Positions 29,338 to 39,339 of a stretch of DNA of 64,000 nucleotides are shown piece by piece. A program made the position numbers and the translations under genes. The notes below the pieces were generated by a model, which was not told the origin of the DNA, searched no databases, and saw only the letters and a list, made by a program, of their open reading frames with translations. Source of the stretch: Macrosoma leucophasiata (Eukaryota; Arthropoda; Insecta; Lepidoptera; Hedylidae). The DNA lies in assembly GCA_036365455.1 (NCBI GenBank), contig JAWQUS010000030.1, positions 18,124,001 to 18,188,000 of the forward strand, written 5' to 3'. How positions within the stretch are numbered: position 1 is the stretch's first letter; each line of letters begins with the position of its first letter.

Positions 29338-30645
29338 TATGTATCTTCACGCCAGGTCCCTAACGGGGTAGGCAGAGAGTGTAGAGCGCCAGACATCCCG
29401 GTTCTGACAAACCTCTCGTGCCTCGTCTACCTTCATCATTCTCTTCATACATGCACGCCGATGCCTAAGACTTTTGACACCACCATCAGACAGAACTCGA
29501 CCTATTTGGTCATGGTAGGTCAGCCTTGGTCTTCCTGGGCCTCTGCAACCATCCACATTCGCATTGTATATCTGTTTAGTCATTCGCTCATTCGACATTC
29601 TTTCTATATGCCCGAACCATCGGAGCATGCCTTTTTTCATTTTTACACCGATACTATCATTCACACAAAGTCTCTTTCTTACATCTTCATTACGAACGCG
29701 ATCGGTGAGTGATACACCGCAGATCTTGCGCAAAGATCTCATCTCGACCGCGTTCAACTTACTTTCATGCTCTTTCCTGCATACCCAGCTCTCGCTTCCA
29801 TATAAAAGCGTTGGAGTAAGTACAGCATTATGTACGGCTAGTCGAGCCCGCTGGCTGAGATGTTTAGATTCTAGCAGCTTACCCAACGCTCCATTCACGC
29901 AATTCCCAGCAAGCACTCTTCTTTCTATGTCAGTGGTGTACCTACCATCCTTGCTAAAAGCACATCCAAGATATACAATTTCATCAACCTGTTCTAACAC
30001 TGCATCATCTACTACTACCCTTGCATTTGTTCTCTGTTCATCTCTTTCAAATACTAATACTTTAGTTTTATCCACATTCAATTGTAAGCCTTTCTCCATA
30101 CAATCCTCTTTCATGACTGTGACTAGTGCTTGTAGCCCAGATGGTGTAGAGCTAACAATTACCGCATCATCTGCGTAAAGCAGACAGTTCACCACTAAGT
30201 CACCCATACGCACTCCCACATCCATCAACTTCACCCTCTGGAGGCATTTGTCCAGATATATAATAAACAGCCTAGACGAAAGCACGCAACCCTGTTTGAC
30301 ACCGATGTTAACATCAAACCAGGGTGACATGTTACCATCTACCCGCACACATGCTTGACAGCCCACATACGTGGACTGTATTGCACGGAGCAGACTGCCA
30401 TCAATACCATACTCTGGCAAAATGTCCCACAGCTCCTTTCGTAATACCCTATCAAACGCCTTCTCCAAATCCACAAAACCGCAGAAAACCTTCTGGCTCA
30501 CAGCAAGATGCTTCTCTACGATGTTGCGGAGGGAGAAAACTTGATCCATACATCCTCTTCCAGTTCTGAAACCACCCTGTGCATCCCACAACAACCCGTC
30601 GGACTTCTCTTTCATTCTTCTTTCTAAGACTTTCCCATACACACC
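29338..30645 (-). mobile_element. RTE-type LINE, 5'-truncated, 12-bp TSD
   Basis: CAGACACACTTA occurs at 29326-29337 and at 30646-30657, exactly flanking the insert. The left end is the LINE 3' end: the coding stop is followed by only about 6-9 nt ('agatacata'), the very short 3' UTR typical of RTE-clade LINEs. The right end breaks into the reverse transcriptase, so this is a 5'-truncated copy made by target-primed reverse transcription. Confidence 0.9.
29344..30645 (-). pseudogene. Reverse transcriptase C-terminal part of RTE LINE
   Basis: About 430 codons are open on the minus strand. RT motifs in order: GGFRTGRGCMDQ, FVDLEKAFDRV, VKQGCVLSS, the catalytic YADDA, then a long C-terminal region with TLLYGSESW, RKICGVSLTDRVRNEDVR and GHIERM...GRPRLTY. 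The endonuclease domain and RT start are absent through 5' truncation, so it cannot act alone. The nominal start codon at 30654 is a GTG in flanking DNA. The plus-strand frames at 29254-29712 and 29564-30178 are shadows. The unbroken frame argues that the insertion is young. Confidence 0.9.
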
Positions 30646-31095
30646 CAGACACACTTAAAACACTTAAAACACCTCTCTTTTTCCATCGGGGGTTAATAAA
30701 ATAATGTATTTATGTACTTAAACATGATTTACATACATTTTATTTTGTAACTTCATATTTCACTGGGCAGATTTTAAATAAAAAACTGGCAACACAGTAA
30801 ACATGGCGTTCAATAAATCGTACAATTCGAGATAAAATTAAAAATTGTTGTTTTATTTCTAGCATTAATTTAGGACTATGGAAAGTGTACTTATCGATAA
30901 TAAGAAATGTTTTTAGATGTTTTTATTCTTCCTTTGTAATTTCGGCACACTTTAATAGCGCAACTCGTCATATTGAAAGCACAGATGCGGACGTGTTCCC
31001 GTCACAATGACGGTGTCGCTACTGAGCGAGCGAAACGAAGATATCAGCTAACAGTTAACTGATATTTTTTTGGACGCTTAGGAACTCAAATGCTC
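30646..31095. other. Interior of the TIR element, right side
   Basis: No frame or repeat is recognised. A short GC-richer patch (30980-31040) includes 'cccgtcacaatgacggtgt', with a small inverted pair (ccgtca/tgacgg). Confidence 0.35.
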
Positions 31096-31120
31096 CATCT
31101 AGACGTGTATATAATCAAAG

Positions 31121-31370
31121 TCTGCAATCCCCGAAAGCAGAGGTAAATGTATGTATTCAAGCATACCTTCATGCAAACTACCCCAAACCTATTTGGTGGC
31201 GAGCCTCTTGACTTTTCCGGTTACATTAGGTACCAAATTCCGAGATACTGGGTAACTTCCAGAAAATGGAAAAATCCCAGTAGGACCAGTAATAAAGGAT
31301 CTTACACCGGTATCTCTGATAGCCCCTGACCCGACAATCGAAGCCTGCTACCAATAGGCTACTGAGGTAG
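31121..31370 (-). repeat. SINE-A copy adjoining the TIR element
   Basis: Minus-strand SINE-A from the 3' end ('gggattgcaga') to the tRNA-like head ('tagcctattggtagcaggct'). The TIR element entered its 3' end. It is diverged. Confidence 0.7.
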
Positions 31371-31809
31371 TGATTAATATAATTTATAATTATTATTATA
31401 ATCAAAGATTTCCCCTCACAACCTTTTTAAAAGAAAACAAACTGTAACGCAATTGTCAAATTGACACTTCAAATCGATGGTCGGGTAATTTCGCCGCGAA
31501 TGAGAAACAAATTGTGAGTTCCGTAAAACACCGTAAAAGATACATATACATGAATCCAAGCGCTCTCAGAAAGCCATTTTAATTTTTTCCATCATGAGTG
31601 TAATTTGGAACGAAGGCGCAGTGTGGCGAATCGATTGACTCGACTTCGCGGTCCGTTTTGATTTCCTAACTTATGTCCGAACGGCTAGCGGCTGTGTTAC
31701 AAATAAAAAAAAAACTTACTCATCTTTGTAAGCCGCCTTTCACTGAGAATTTTTGATGTTAAAATAAATGAACTTTGAAAATAAATGAAAATTACATACA
31801 TACCTAAAT
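31371..31809. other. No feature recognised
   Basis: Apparently unique sequence, no long frame. Confidence 0.4.
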
Positions 31810-32030
31810 GAATGCGATGTGGATGGTTGCAGGGCCCAGAAAGACCAAGACTGACCTACCATGACCAAATAGGTCGAGTTCTGTCTGATGGTGGGGTCAA
31901 AAGTCTTAAGAATCGGCGTGCATGTAGGAAGAGAATGATGAAGGTAGATGATGCACGGGAGGTGTGTCAGGACCGAGATATCTGGCGCTCCGCACTCTCT
32001 GCCTACCCCGTTAGGGACCTGGCGTGAAGA
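31810..32030 (+). mobile_element. RTE LINE 3' fragment, 9-10 bp TSD
   Basis: TACCTAAAT lies at 31801-31809 and 32031-32039 (10 bp if a shared A is counted). The insert is the last ~220 bp of the same LINE as 29338-30645 ('gacctaccatgaccaaatag' ... 'gggacctggcgtgaagat'). The 71-codon frame is the LINE C-terminus. Confidence 0.85.
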
Positions 32031-32039
32031 TACCTAAAT

Positions 32040-32878
32040 TAATTTTATTGAAGAAAGGTTATTTCAGTGTAGATTACTATAGATAAATAGGTCTTTATTC
32101 CTTTTGCTCTTGTTTTTTTCTAGCCTTAACGAAAATAAAATATCAAACCAATAAATTCTAGAATAACAGGTGTACCTATTAAAATACTAGATACCTAGTT
32201 TCTTTATCACTTACTTAAAATATCTACTTCTAGTATTAAAATCTTTAGTGTACTTAGTTACGTTGAAAATTGAAATATTTAAAATTTTAAACACTTTAGG
32301 TAGTTTGCAATCCTATGTACACGTTTATACAAGGTTATTATGCAAGAAAAATTGCGAAATGTCAATTGGTAGTTCTTAGATTTCATCTTCTAAGGATTTC
32401 ATGGACAATGTTTGAAACAATGCAAGTTCCTGAACATTTCTGCTTAACCTGTTATTTTTTTTTCGAAGAATGTAGCGATTGTTTTAATTTTTAAATCCAT
32501 AAACGAGTTTTTGTATTATCAGTTCTTGAAATGAATTATTTCGGATCGATATAAGTCCATTTTAGGTTTTAAGAATATTTAATGTAATGATAAATACCAA
32601 CTCCATCTTAATTTGCGGAAACTAATTACAACCATGTACCTACATGTCATAAAGATAATGAGTTGTTTTATAGATATGTTTTCTCTACCAATCTGTTCTT
32701 CATTTATATTAGTAAGTACTTTAATACTTACAATAAAACAATAAATACCTACTTACTTTTAGAACTTTTTTGAGTTTTATTTGTTGATAATAAACGTGGG
32801 ATTGGCGGTTGTTTTGAATATTTATCAAAGGCGTTGTCTACTACAGATATTGCAGTTCTGTTACATTGTTGTCTAATA
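32040..32878. other. No gene recognised
   Basis: AT-rich DNA before the second mariner. TA at 32877-32878 is the mariner target. Confidence 0.4.
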
Positions 32879-33058
32879 GGTTGGGGAAAAAAGTCTTTTC
32901 GTATTATAGTATGTATGAACTTGTAATAAAATCTCTTTGGCTGTAGTATTTGTATCTGGCTGGTTTTGGTATCATTGAAAGTTAAAATTTTAAAGAACAC
33001 AATTCCAAATTCAAATTAGGCAAATGTGTGATTTTCATTTGTTTTTCGTACTGTCAAG

Positions 33059-34393
33059 ATGAGTGAATCTAATGAAGAAATTCGATACATTTTAAAATCT
33101 TACTACAATAAAGGTAAAAATGCAATGCAATGCAAGCCGCGAAAAAAATTTGCGATGTTTATTCTAGTACAGTGTCTGTGAGAGTAGCACAAATTTGGTT
33201 TAAGCGTTTTCAATCCGGAAATTTTGATGTCAAAGATGCACCTCGCTCTGGTCGCCCTATAACGGATAAAATGGATGCCATTTTTGAAAAAGTGGAGCAA
33301 GATCGACATATCAGTAGTTACGACGTAGCTGAAGAACTGAGAATTGATCACAAAACAGTTTTGGCGCATTTGAAAAAACCTGGGTACAAAAAAAAGCTCG
33401 ATATTTGGGTACCTCACGAGCTCACTGAAAGAAACCTAATGAACCGTGTACTCATTTGTGATTCTTTATTACGACGTAATGAAACCGAATCATTTTTGAA
33501 GAAGCTGATAACTGGTGATGAAATGTGGATCACGTACGACAAGAACGTGCGAAAAAGGTCGTGGTCAAAGGCCGGTCAGGCTTCACAGACTGTGGCGAAA
33601 CCCGGGTTTTTTTTTTTTTTTTTTTTTTTTATGTAATGGGCGTGGCAAACAAGCATGCAGTTCACATTGATGTTAAGTGATGACTGCAGCCTATAGACAC
33701 TTACATGAAGACCAAGGTCAAAATGCAGATGCGTTACCACTCCTGAGGCCTAAGGTGTTATGTCTCTGTGCCGGAAATTACAGGGCCGTACATTACCACC
33801 TGACCGGAACACGATAGTGCTGAACACTACCATTTAGCGGCAAGTATATTAGGTAATGCGGTGGTGCCTACGCCCGCGAGCTCCGTCACTGAAGCTCTAC
33901 CACCAGTAAAAACTTAACTCGCAATAAGGTGATGTTGTGTGCGTGGTGGGATTGGAAGGGCATTATTCATTATGAGCTATTACCACCAGGCAGGACTATC
34001 AATTCTGAACTCTACTGCGAACAACTGATGAGATTAAAGCAAGAAGTTGAGAGGAAGCGGTCGGCATTGATCAACAGAAGGGGTGTGGTGTTTCATCATG
34101 ATAACGCTAGACCTCACACATCTATAGCCACTCAGCAAAAATTAAGAGAGTTTGGCTGGGAGGAGTTAATGCATCCGCCGTATAGTCCTGACCTTGCACC
34201 TTCAGATTTCCACCTGTTTCGGTCTCTTCAGAATTCTTTATGCAATGTTAGGTTAACATCACGAGAGGACTGCCAAATCCATTTGTCGCGGTATTTTGAT
34301 GAGAGGTCCCAAAATTTTTATACCAATGGGATCATGTCCCTACCTACAACATGGCAAAAGGTTATCGAACAAAATGGTACATACATTCTTTAG
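33059..34393 (+). pseudogene. mariner transposase, frameshifted and split by a SINE
   Basis: The original ATG is at 33059, followed by SESNEEIRYILK. A 5-bp duplication in 'atgcaatgcaatgcaag' near 33120 shifts the frame. The reading frame resumes as QAAKKICDVY and continues through TGDEMW (first catalytic aspartate). SINE-B is inserted at 33607, and the second part (33929-34393) carries HHDNARPH and YSPDLAPSD with D34D spacing. Unlike copy 1 it has no stop at the TGDEMW site. The two copies are therefore broken in different ways. Confidence 0.9.
33607..33906 (-). mobile_element. SINE-B, full length, inside mariner transposase
   Basis: On the minus strand the element runs from 'actggtggtagagcttcagt' to 'gcttgtttgccacgcccatt' and 'acat' plus a poly(A) of about 24, seen as poly(T) at the left. 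Comparison with copy 1, where 'cccgggttaactcgc' is uninterrupted, fixes the insertion between 'cccggg' and 'ttaactcgc'. A clear target duplication is not seen. Confidence 0.9.
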
Positions 34394-34637
34394 TTAAATT
34401 TAAATAAACTATATTAAAAAATGTTTTGAATTATCTTAAAAAATGCGAAGAAACTTTTTCCCCAACCTTAATTAAGTGTCTAACACGTGTATAATTTTTT
34501 TAATGACTTAAGGAACAACTGCCCAGACTCCAGACTCAGGTTTCGGGTACGAAGCCCGATTCCAGGAGTGGCTGTGTCGTTTTTTTTTAAAGAATATAGA
34601 AACCCCTCGTGCGCGAGTCTGACTCGCAATTGACCTT

Positions 34638-35372
34638 TTTGTGGTAGAGCTCCAGTGACGGAATTCGTGAATCATGGGCGTAGGCACTACCGCATTACCT
34701 ATTTAAGCCTTTATTGCTGAATACCAAAATATATTTAACAAATTAACAAATTGTATCTTATTCTAGCACATCGAAGGATGCGGTTTTATTGTTCACCGTG
34801 TCATGTGACACATATACCTCTTCCAGCTCTTTCCATTCTTGCCTATCTTTAGCTATTCTTGTCCACAATACTCCGCCGATAGTTTTGAGGTCATCTGCCT
34901 ATCTTTTTATTTGCCTCTATTTGTCTCTATTTCTTTTTCCATCCTGTGGCTGCCTTTCCGTTAACATTTTGATCCATTTCATTGTACTGTCTCGAGTCAT
35001 ATGTCCTGACCATCGCGATTTCAACTGTTTGATTATCTTTAACATGTCTTCTAAGTAGTTTCGTTATGGATCTGATTTCCTCGGCTCTTTTGCGATCTTT
35101 TAGTGTAACGCCTATCATACTCCTTTCCATTCCTCTCTGACACGCATTACCTAATTTACTTGCCGCTAAATGGTAGTGTTCAGCACTATCGTGTTCCGGT
35201 CAGGTGGTAATGTACGGCCCTGTAATTTACAGCACAGAGGCATAACACCTCAGGAGTGGTAACGCATCTGCATTTTGACCTTGGTCTTCATGTGGGTGTC
35301 TAGAGGCTACAGTCATCACTTAACATCAATGTGAACTGCATGCTTGTTTGCCACTTCCATTACATTAAAAAA
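34638..35372 (+). repeat. SINE-B copy split by a LINE fragment
   Basis: The 5' part is 34638-34701 and the rest 35143-35372, ending 'cacttccattacattaaaaa'. The LINE fragment 34702-35142 lies between duplicated CGCATTACCTA. Confidence 0.85.
34702..35142 (-). mobile_element. LINE C-terminal fragment, 11-bp TSD
   Basis: CGCATTACCTA is present at 34691-34701 and 35143-35153. On the minus strand the insert encodes MIGVTLKDRKRAEEIRS and related sequence, matching the GVTLRDRIRNEEIR of the fragment at 35770-36194. It is a 5'-truncated LINE of that broad type. The plus-strand frame at 34789-35058 is a shadow. Confidence 0.8.
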
Positions 35373-35655
35373 ATATATATCTTAGAATTGGACTGTTAAA
35401 AGGCTCAGGAAATTATTTTAATGGATAAACGAAGACTTTATGTTTGTCTTTAGCTAAAAGCTTTTTAGTAGAGATAGTAATTGTAAGCTATCGTTAAGGC
35501 AATGTTATACTGGTGGTAGAGTTCCTGTGTAGGAGCTCGAGGGTGTAGGCACCACCGCATTACCTTATCTATCTGTCGCCAAATGTAATACCGTGTTCCG
35601 GTGAGATGGTAATGTATAGCTCCGTAATAACTATCACAGAGTCATAACAACTTAA

Positions 35656-36224
35656 TCACAGACCGCACTACGACTTTACTTTGAGCAAAGTACGCCTTTG
35701 AACTGTCAAAATCCATACTAAACTGACAGTTCTAAGCAACTCAAAGTAACTTACTACTACTTTGCTAAACTTCGTCACTATGGGTCGCTCACTATGGGCC
35801 TCATAAGAAGGCTCAAGGTCACTCAGAGAGCGATGGAGAGGGCTATGCTCGGAGTTACTCTGCGAGATCGAATCAGAAATGAGGAGATCCGCATGAGGAC
35901 CAAAGTAACCGACATAGCCCATCGAATAGCGAAACTCAAGTGGCAGTGGGCAGGGCACATAGCTCGCAGAACTGACGGCCGTTGGGGCAGAAGAGTTCTA
36001 GAGTGGCGACCGCGTACCGGAAGACGAAGCGTAGGCAGGCCCCCCACGAGGTGGACCGACGACCTGGTGAAGGTCGCGGGCAATCGTTGGATGATGATCT
36101 ATGGCGGCCCAGGACCGTTCGTTGTGGCATTCTTTGGGGGAGGCCTTTGTTCAGCAGTGGACGTATTTTGGCTGAAATGATGATGATGATGATGACTTTG
36201 CTAAAGTCGTAGTGCGGTCTGTGA
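35656..36224. mobile_element. TCACAGACC MITE, copy 1, interrupted
   Basis: Ends TCACAGACCGCACTACGACT and AGTCGTAGTGCGGTCTGTGA are a near-perfect inverted repeat. Without the LINE insert and one TSD copy it is about 133 bp, close to the 127-bp copy at 47166-47292. Confidence 0.8.
35770..36194 (+). mobile_element. LINE 3' fragment, 11-bp TSD, (TGA)n tail
   Basis: ACTTTGCTAAA at 35759-35769 and 36195-36205 flanks it. It encodes an RT C-terminus (MERAMLGVTLRDRIRNEEIR, GHIARRTDGRWG, GRPPTRW) and ends 'ttcagcagtggacgtatttt', then a TGA repeat tail. 5'-truncated. The minus-strand frames are shadows. Confidence 0.85.
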
Positions 36225-36355
36225 ATCTCACCCAAGTGTTGGCAACGCATCTGCATTTTGACCTCTGGTTTTTGTGTAAATGTCCATAGGTTGCAGTCAT
36301 CACTTAACATCAATGTGAGCTGCATGCTTGCGTGCCACCTTCGTTATATAAAAAG

Positions 36356-36827
36356 ATATACATATGTTAGAATTTTATTAAGTATTGCCATTTGAAAGTT
36401 GGCTTACAATTAAATTGCAAACGAATTACATTACATCATACAAAATACTTGAACACAGTGAAAGTTAGCAATTAGCTTTAAGTTTTATTGTCTATTTCAC
36501 AATATGTTATTTCATTATTTTTAATTTGCCTAAGGCTAGACGTATTAATGAGAAAGGAGACGTTTCAAGTTCGGCCCGCACCTTGTAGGTACACTTTATC
36601 AAAAGATAGAGAAAAAATCGTAGAATCATGGAAAAATACTCAAAAAATAATTTGAATTATCGTTTATTACAATTTACTAATTGTAGTAAGAAAATTTCAT
36701 AAACAAGAATGTCATAGTAGCGATATGGTGTCATATTGTTGTCATACAACAATAACGTAAAAAAAAATATTTCCGAAAAAAAAATAACTTCAAAGTTTTA
36801 TGCCAGTAATATATTATTAAAATTTTA
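36356..36827. other. No feature recognised
   Basis: AT-rich, no frame or shared repeat. Confidence 0.4.
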
Positions 36828-37092
36828 AAATCAATTGCTGTTCGTTTGTCTCGCTAAAACTCGAGCAAAACTGATTTGGCTAATTTTGGTTTTGAATGAT
36901 TTCTGGAAGCCCAGGGAAGGTTTAAAAGGTAAGAAAATATTAAAAAATTGAAGGGAAATAGTAAAAACCACAATTTTATTTTCCCATACAAATAGTCTGT
37001 ATCTATCAAACCTTTGACACATTATTTCATTCTCAGGCAATACCAGAGAATATGTATTAATACTACGAAGTGCGCCGGGTTAGCTAGTCTAC
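36828..37092 (-). repeat. Dispersed repeat, same family as 14945-15207
   Basis: 'aattgctgttcgtttgtctc', 'ctaattttggttttgaatga' and the end 'gaagtgcgccgggttagcta' match 59444-59673 and the inverse of 14945-15207. Confidence 0.65.
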
Positions 37093-37334
37093 CTATAAAT
37101 TACCTACTCGTGTTTGTAACCAAACTCCTGCGTAAAGGCTTGACTGATTGTCATGATTTTTTGCGTTTATTCGGTAGGTCTGGGAAGGGTCATGAACTAT
37201 TTTTGTTCGACCAATTAAACTAATTAAGAATTTCATCGGAAAAACTAGAGAGAAATAAAAAAAAAGTTAACCTATAGTGCTGCCTATAGTTAAGTCATTT
37301 TCTAGATTATTATCTGTATCTAATACCTACCACT

Positions 37335-37500
37335 TGTTGAAGCTTGAGGGCATAGTCACCACAGATTTAGCTAATGTACTCGTAAGTCCTGCTGCATATA
37401 GTTTATAGAGCTACCGTGTACCGGTTAAATGGTAATGCTAAAGGCCCTTAATTACAGCTAAAGAATAAAAACAAGGCCTGAGGGATGACAGAAATACATT
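37335..37500 (+). repeat. Degraded SINE-B
   Basis: The order of blocks ('gggcatagtcaccac', 'taccggttaaatggtaatg', 'aaggcctgagggatgac') follows SINE-B, with many changes. Confidence 0.5.
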
Positions 37501-37551
37501 TAGGCGTGTTGAGTCTTGTAACTAGTAAATAGGTATACCTACTAGGCATGA

Positions 37552-38125
37552 ATCAGAATCAGAAATTAATTTATTCATCTAGGGTGACAAGCACTTCTTA
37601 GACAAGTCAAAAAAAAAATTAAAGTGATCAATAATTTATATTTGTACTAATTATTTTTCGCAATAACACATGCGAGTGAACTTTAGAAATTAACTAAAAA
37701 AACGGAAAGAAAAATTTGACTACGGACTGGTTATCCTGAGGTCGCAGGTTCTATTCCTGCCCGAACTCAAATATTTCTTTCCATTTTTTTTCTTTAATTT
37801 CTAACAATTGATATACCTACATGTCAAATTACAAATGAGAAAAATTATATGACTACGGACTGGTTATCGTGAGGTCGCAGGTTCGATTCCTGCCCGAAGT
37901 CAAATATTTCTTTCCGTTTTTTTTCTTTAATTTCTAACAATTGATATACCTACATGTCAAATTACAAATGAGAAAAATTATAAGTAATGGAGAATATCAC
38001 TAAGATAAAACTAATTATTATAAACTAATGTAAAAAGTAAGTCTATCAGTAGAATGTCTCATTTCCCCTTCTACAGACTGACAGCAAAGAGTAAAGAGAA
38101 GAAAAAGAGTCATTCTTTGTCATTC
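37552..38125. repeat. R5 repeat containing tRNA-like modules
   Basis: It starts 'gaatcagaatcagaaatt', 'attcatctagggtgacaagc' and ends near 'gtctcatttccccttctaca', matching 42711-42970. The hexamer-like start suggests the 3' tail of a minus-strand LINE. Between 37660 and 37980 it is interrupted by the tRNA-like array. Confidence 0.6.
37660..37983 (+). repeat. Tandem pair of arm-flanked tRNA-like modules (133-bp unit)
   Basis: The cap 'ttcgcaataacacatgcgag' and the arm 'ggaaagaaaaatttgac' precede a truncated tRNA-like module (37718-37768; T arm 'gcaggttctattcctgc'). The same module with 'gcaggttcgattcctgc' repeats at 37851-37901, and the intervening 133 bp are duplicated. The D arm is lost, so these are not tRNA genes. 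Confidence 0.65.
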
Positions 38126-38216
38126 ACCGGCCTTGCTTGTACCTATGTACCTACCTACTTACTTCGATATCTTTAACCTCCCCCCCGGTTTTGTCTATCA
38201 TACAAACAACAGACAG

Positions 38217-38436
38217 ATACACAATGCGAATGTAGATGGTTGTCCAGGAAGACCAAGACTGACCTAACATGACCAAATAGGTCGAGTACTATCTGAGGGT
38301 GGGGTCAAAAGTCTTAGGAATCTGGGTGCATGTATGAAGAGAATGATGGATGTAGAAGAAGCACGGGAGGTGTGTCAGGACCGGGATATCTGGCGCTCTA
38401 CACTCTCTGCCTACCAAACGGGGATTATAGGCGTGA
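38217..38436 (+). repeat. RTE LINE 3' fragment, diverged
   Basis: 'aagactgacctaacatgacc', 'aaataggtcgag', 'gaggtgtgtcaggaccggga' match the LINE C-terminus. Its last bases ('acggggattataggcgtga') look like the SINE-A tail instead, so it may be a chimera or a recombined end. Confidence 0.65.
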
Positions 38437-38536
38437 CTGCAGTCATTGGGTCCCGATGCCAGTTTTTTTTTATTTTTATTAAGAGATATATCTGTATTTT
38501 CGACTGAATTCGTTCTCATGAACGTTTCCATCGACT

Positions 38537-38961
38537 AAAGGATTTATTACACGGCACGGTATTCATGGTCCCTTGCTGCCGGAACCTGAATGGGCGTGGC
38601 CTCGCGCGAAAAGTAATCTGCGTGACTGTACTTTATCATGAATTCGGTTAAAATGTGAACGTGTGTCCAGATGGCGAAAACATTATGGTATTTTATTAAG
38701 TATCACTATGTGGACACACGACGAAATAATAAGTCATAATAATTTCAAGTTTCACCAACTGGACACACGTGTGTCCGGTCCTTTATGTCGAGTTGACGAA
38801 TAACCCGTTTCCATACTGTTCATATTTGTACTGTGTGTAGTTAGGGAGTTAGGTTGGCTGGGTCGTTCCGGTCGCCCTAATTAGGGCCCTAACTCCCTTA
38901 ATGTTATTACACTACCCTGACCCTTGCTATACCCTGAATACCGTGCCGTTTAATAGCCTTT
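38537..38961. mobile_element. Composite MITE, copy 1 (425 bp)
   Basis: Ends AAAGGATTTATTACACGGCA (continuing CGGTATTCA) and the inverse TGAATACCGTGCCGTTTAAT(AGCCTTT) form a ~30-bp TIR. The interior shares 'gcgaccgg'/'ccctaattaggg' and the 'gtactgtg' block with 49601-50017, in opposite orientation. No transposase. Confidence 0.7.
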
Positions 38962-39339
38962 TAAAACCCGTTTACTAAATGAGAAAAGTTCTTCAAGATA
39001 TTTCGATTTCCTGGCAACTCGATATGATCGACGTACTATCAAAGAATTAGCCGCATGACCACGAGAACGCCTTACGCAGTGGCAACAAGATCTGTATTTG
39101 ATTAATTTTGGATAAGCAGTTCCCAGACTGTTATCGATTTTATTACATGCCATTACCGCTAACCGTGAAGCCCATAAGTTATTTAATAGCAATAATAGAG
39201 TTATCACGAACTAAATGGATTTATAATTAAATTCGTCCAAAACGGTTGAATTATTCCTGTGCCGTATACAAATGAGTGTATTATGTTCAAAATGAGGTGA
39301 TCTCGTGAATTAAATATCTATACATACATAAATACATAC
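38962..39339. other. No gene recognised
   Basis: Apparently unique. The 85-codon minus-strand frame (38950-39207) has no domain. Confidence 0.35.

Larger units (their letters stand above)
28299..31120. mobile_element. 2.8-kb TIR transposon of unknown superfamily, no transposase seen
   Basis: The ends are a perfect 29-bp inverted repeat: CTTTGATTATATACACGTCT continuing AGATGGAGC at 28299-28327, and its inverse at 31092-31120. TCTGCAAT at 28291-28298 and 31121-31128 is an 8-bp target duplication (9 if the adjoining G is counted). The right flank continues as SINE-A sequence, so the target was a SINE-A 3' end. Inside are a SINE-C piece, a repeat scrap and a 5'-truncated RTE LINE, but no transposase frame. 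An 8-bp duplication fits hAT, P or Merlin-type elements. The terminal bases do not match the usual CAG start of hAT. Confidence 0.8.
32879..34468 (+). mobile_element. mariner element, copy 2, interrupted by SINE-B
   Basis: Ends GGTTGGGGAAAAAAGTCTTT and CTTTTTCCCCAACCT are flanked by TA on both sides (32877-32878 and 34469-34470). Without the SINE-B insert (33607-33906) it would be about 1.29 kb, the normal mariner length. It belongs to the same family as 12880-14060 and keeps the start codon lost there. Confidence 0.9.
35510..36355 (+). repeat. SINE-B copy containing a MITE that contains a LINE
   Basis: SINE-B at 35510-35655 and 36225-36355. The MITE (35656-36224) sits in its middle, and a LINE fragment (35770-36194) sits in the MITE. 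Insertion order is SINE-B, then MITE, then LINE. Confidence 0.85.

Noticed and set aside
29254..30569. Plus-strand frames up to 204 codons opposite the RTE LINE
   Set aside because: Antisense shadows of the reverse transcriptase frame.
30652..30654. GTG start codon for the RTE reverse transcriptase frame
   Set aside because: It lies in the target duplication (30646-30657), outside the LINE, so the frame start is accidental.
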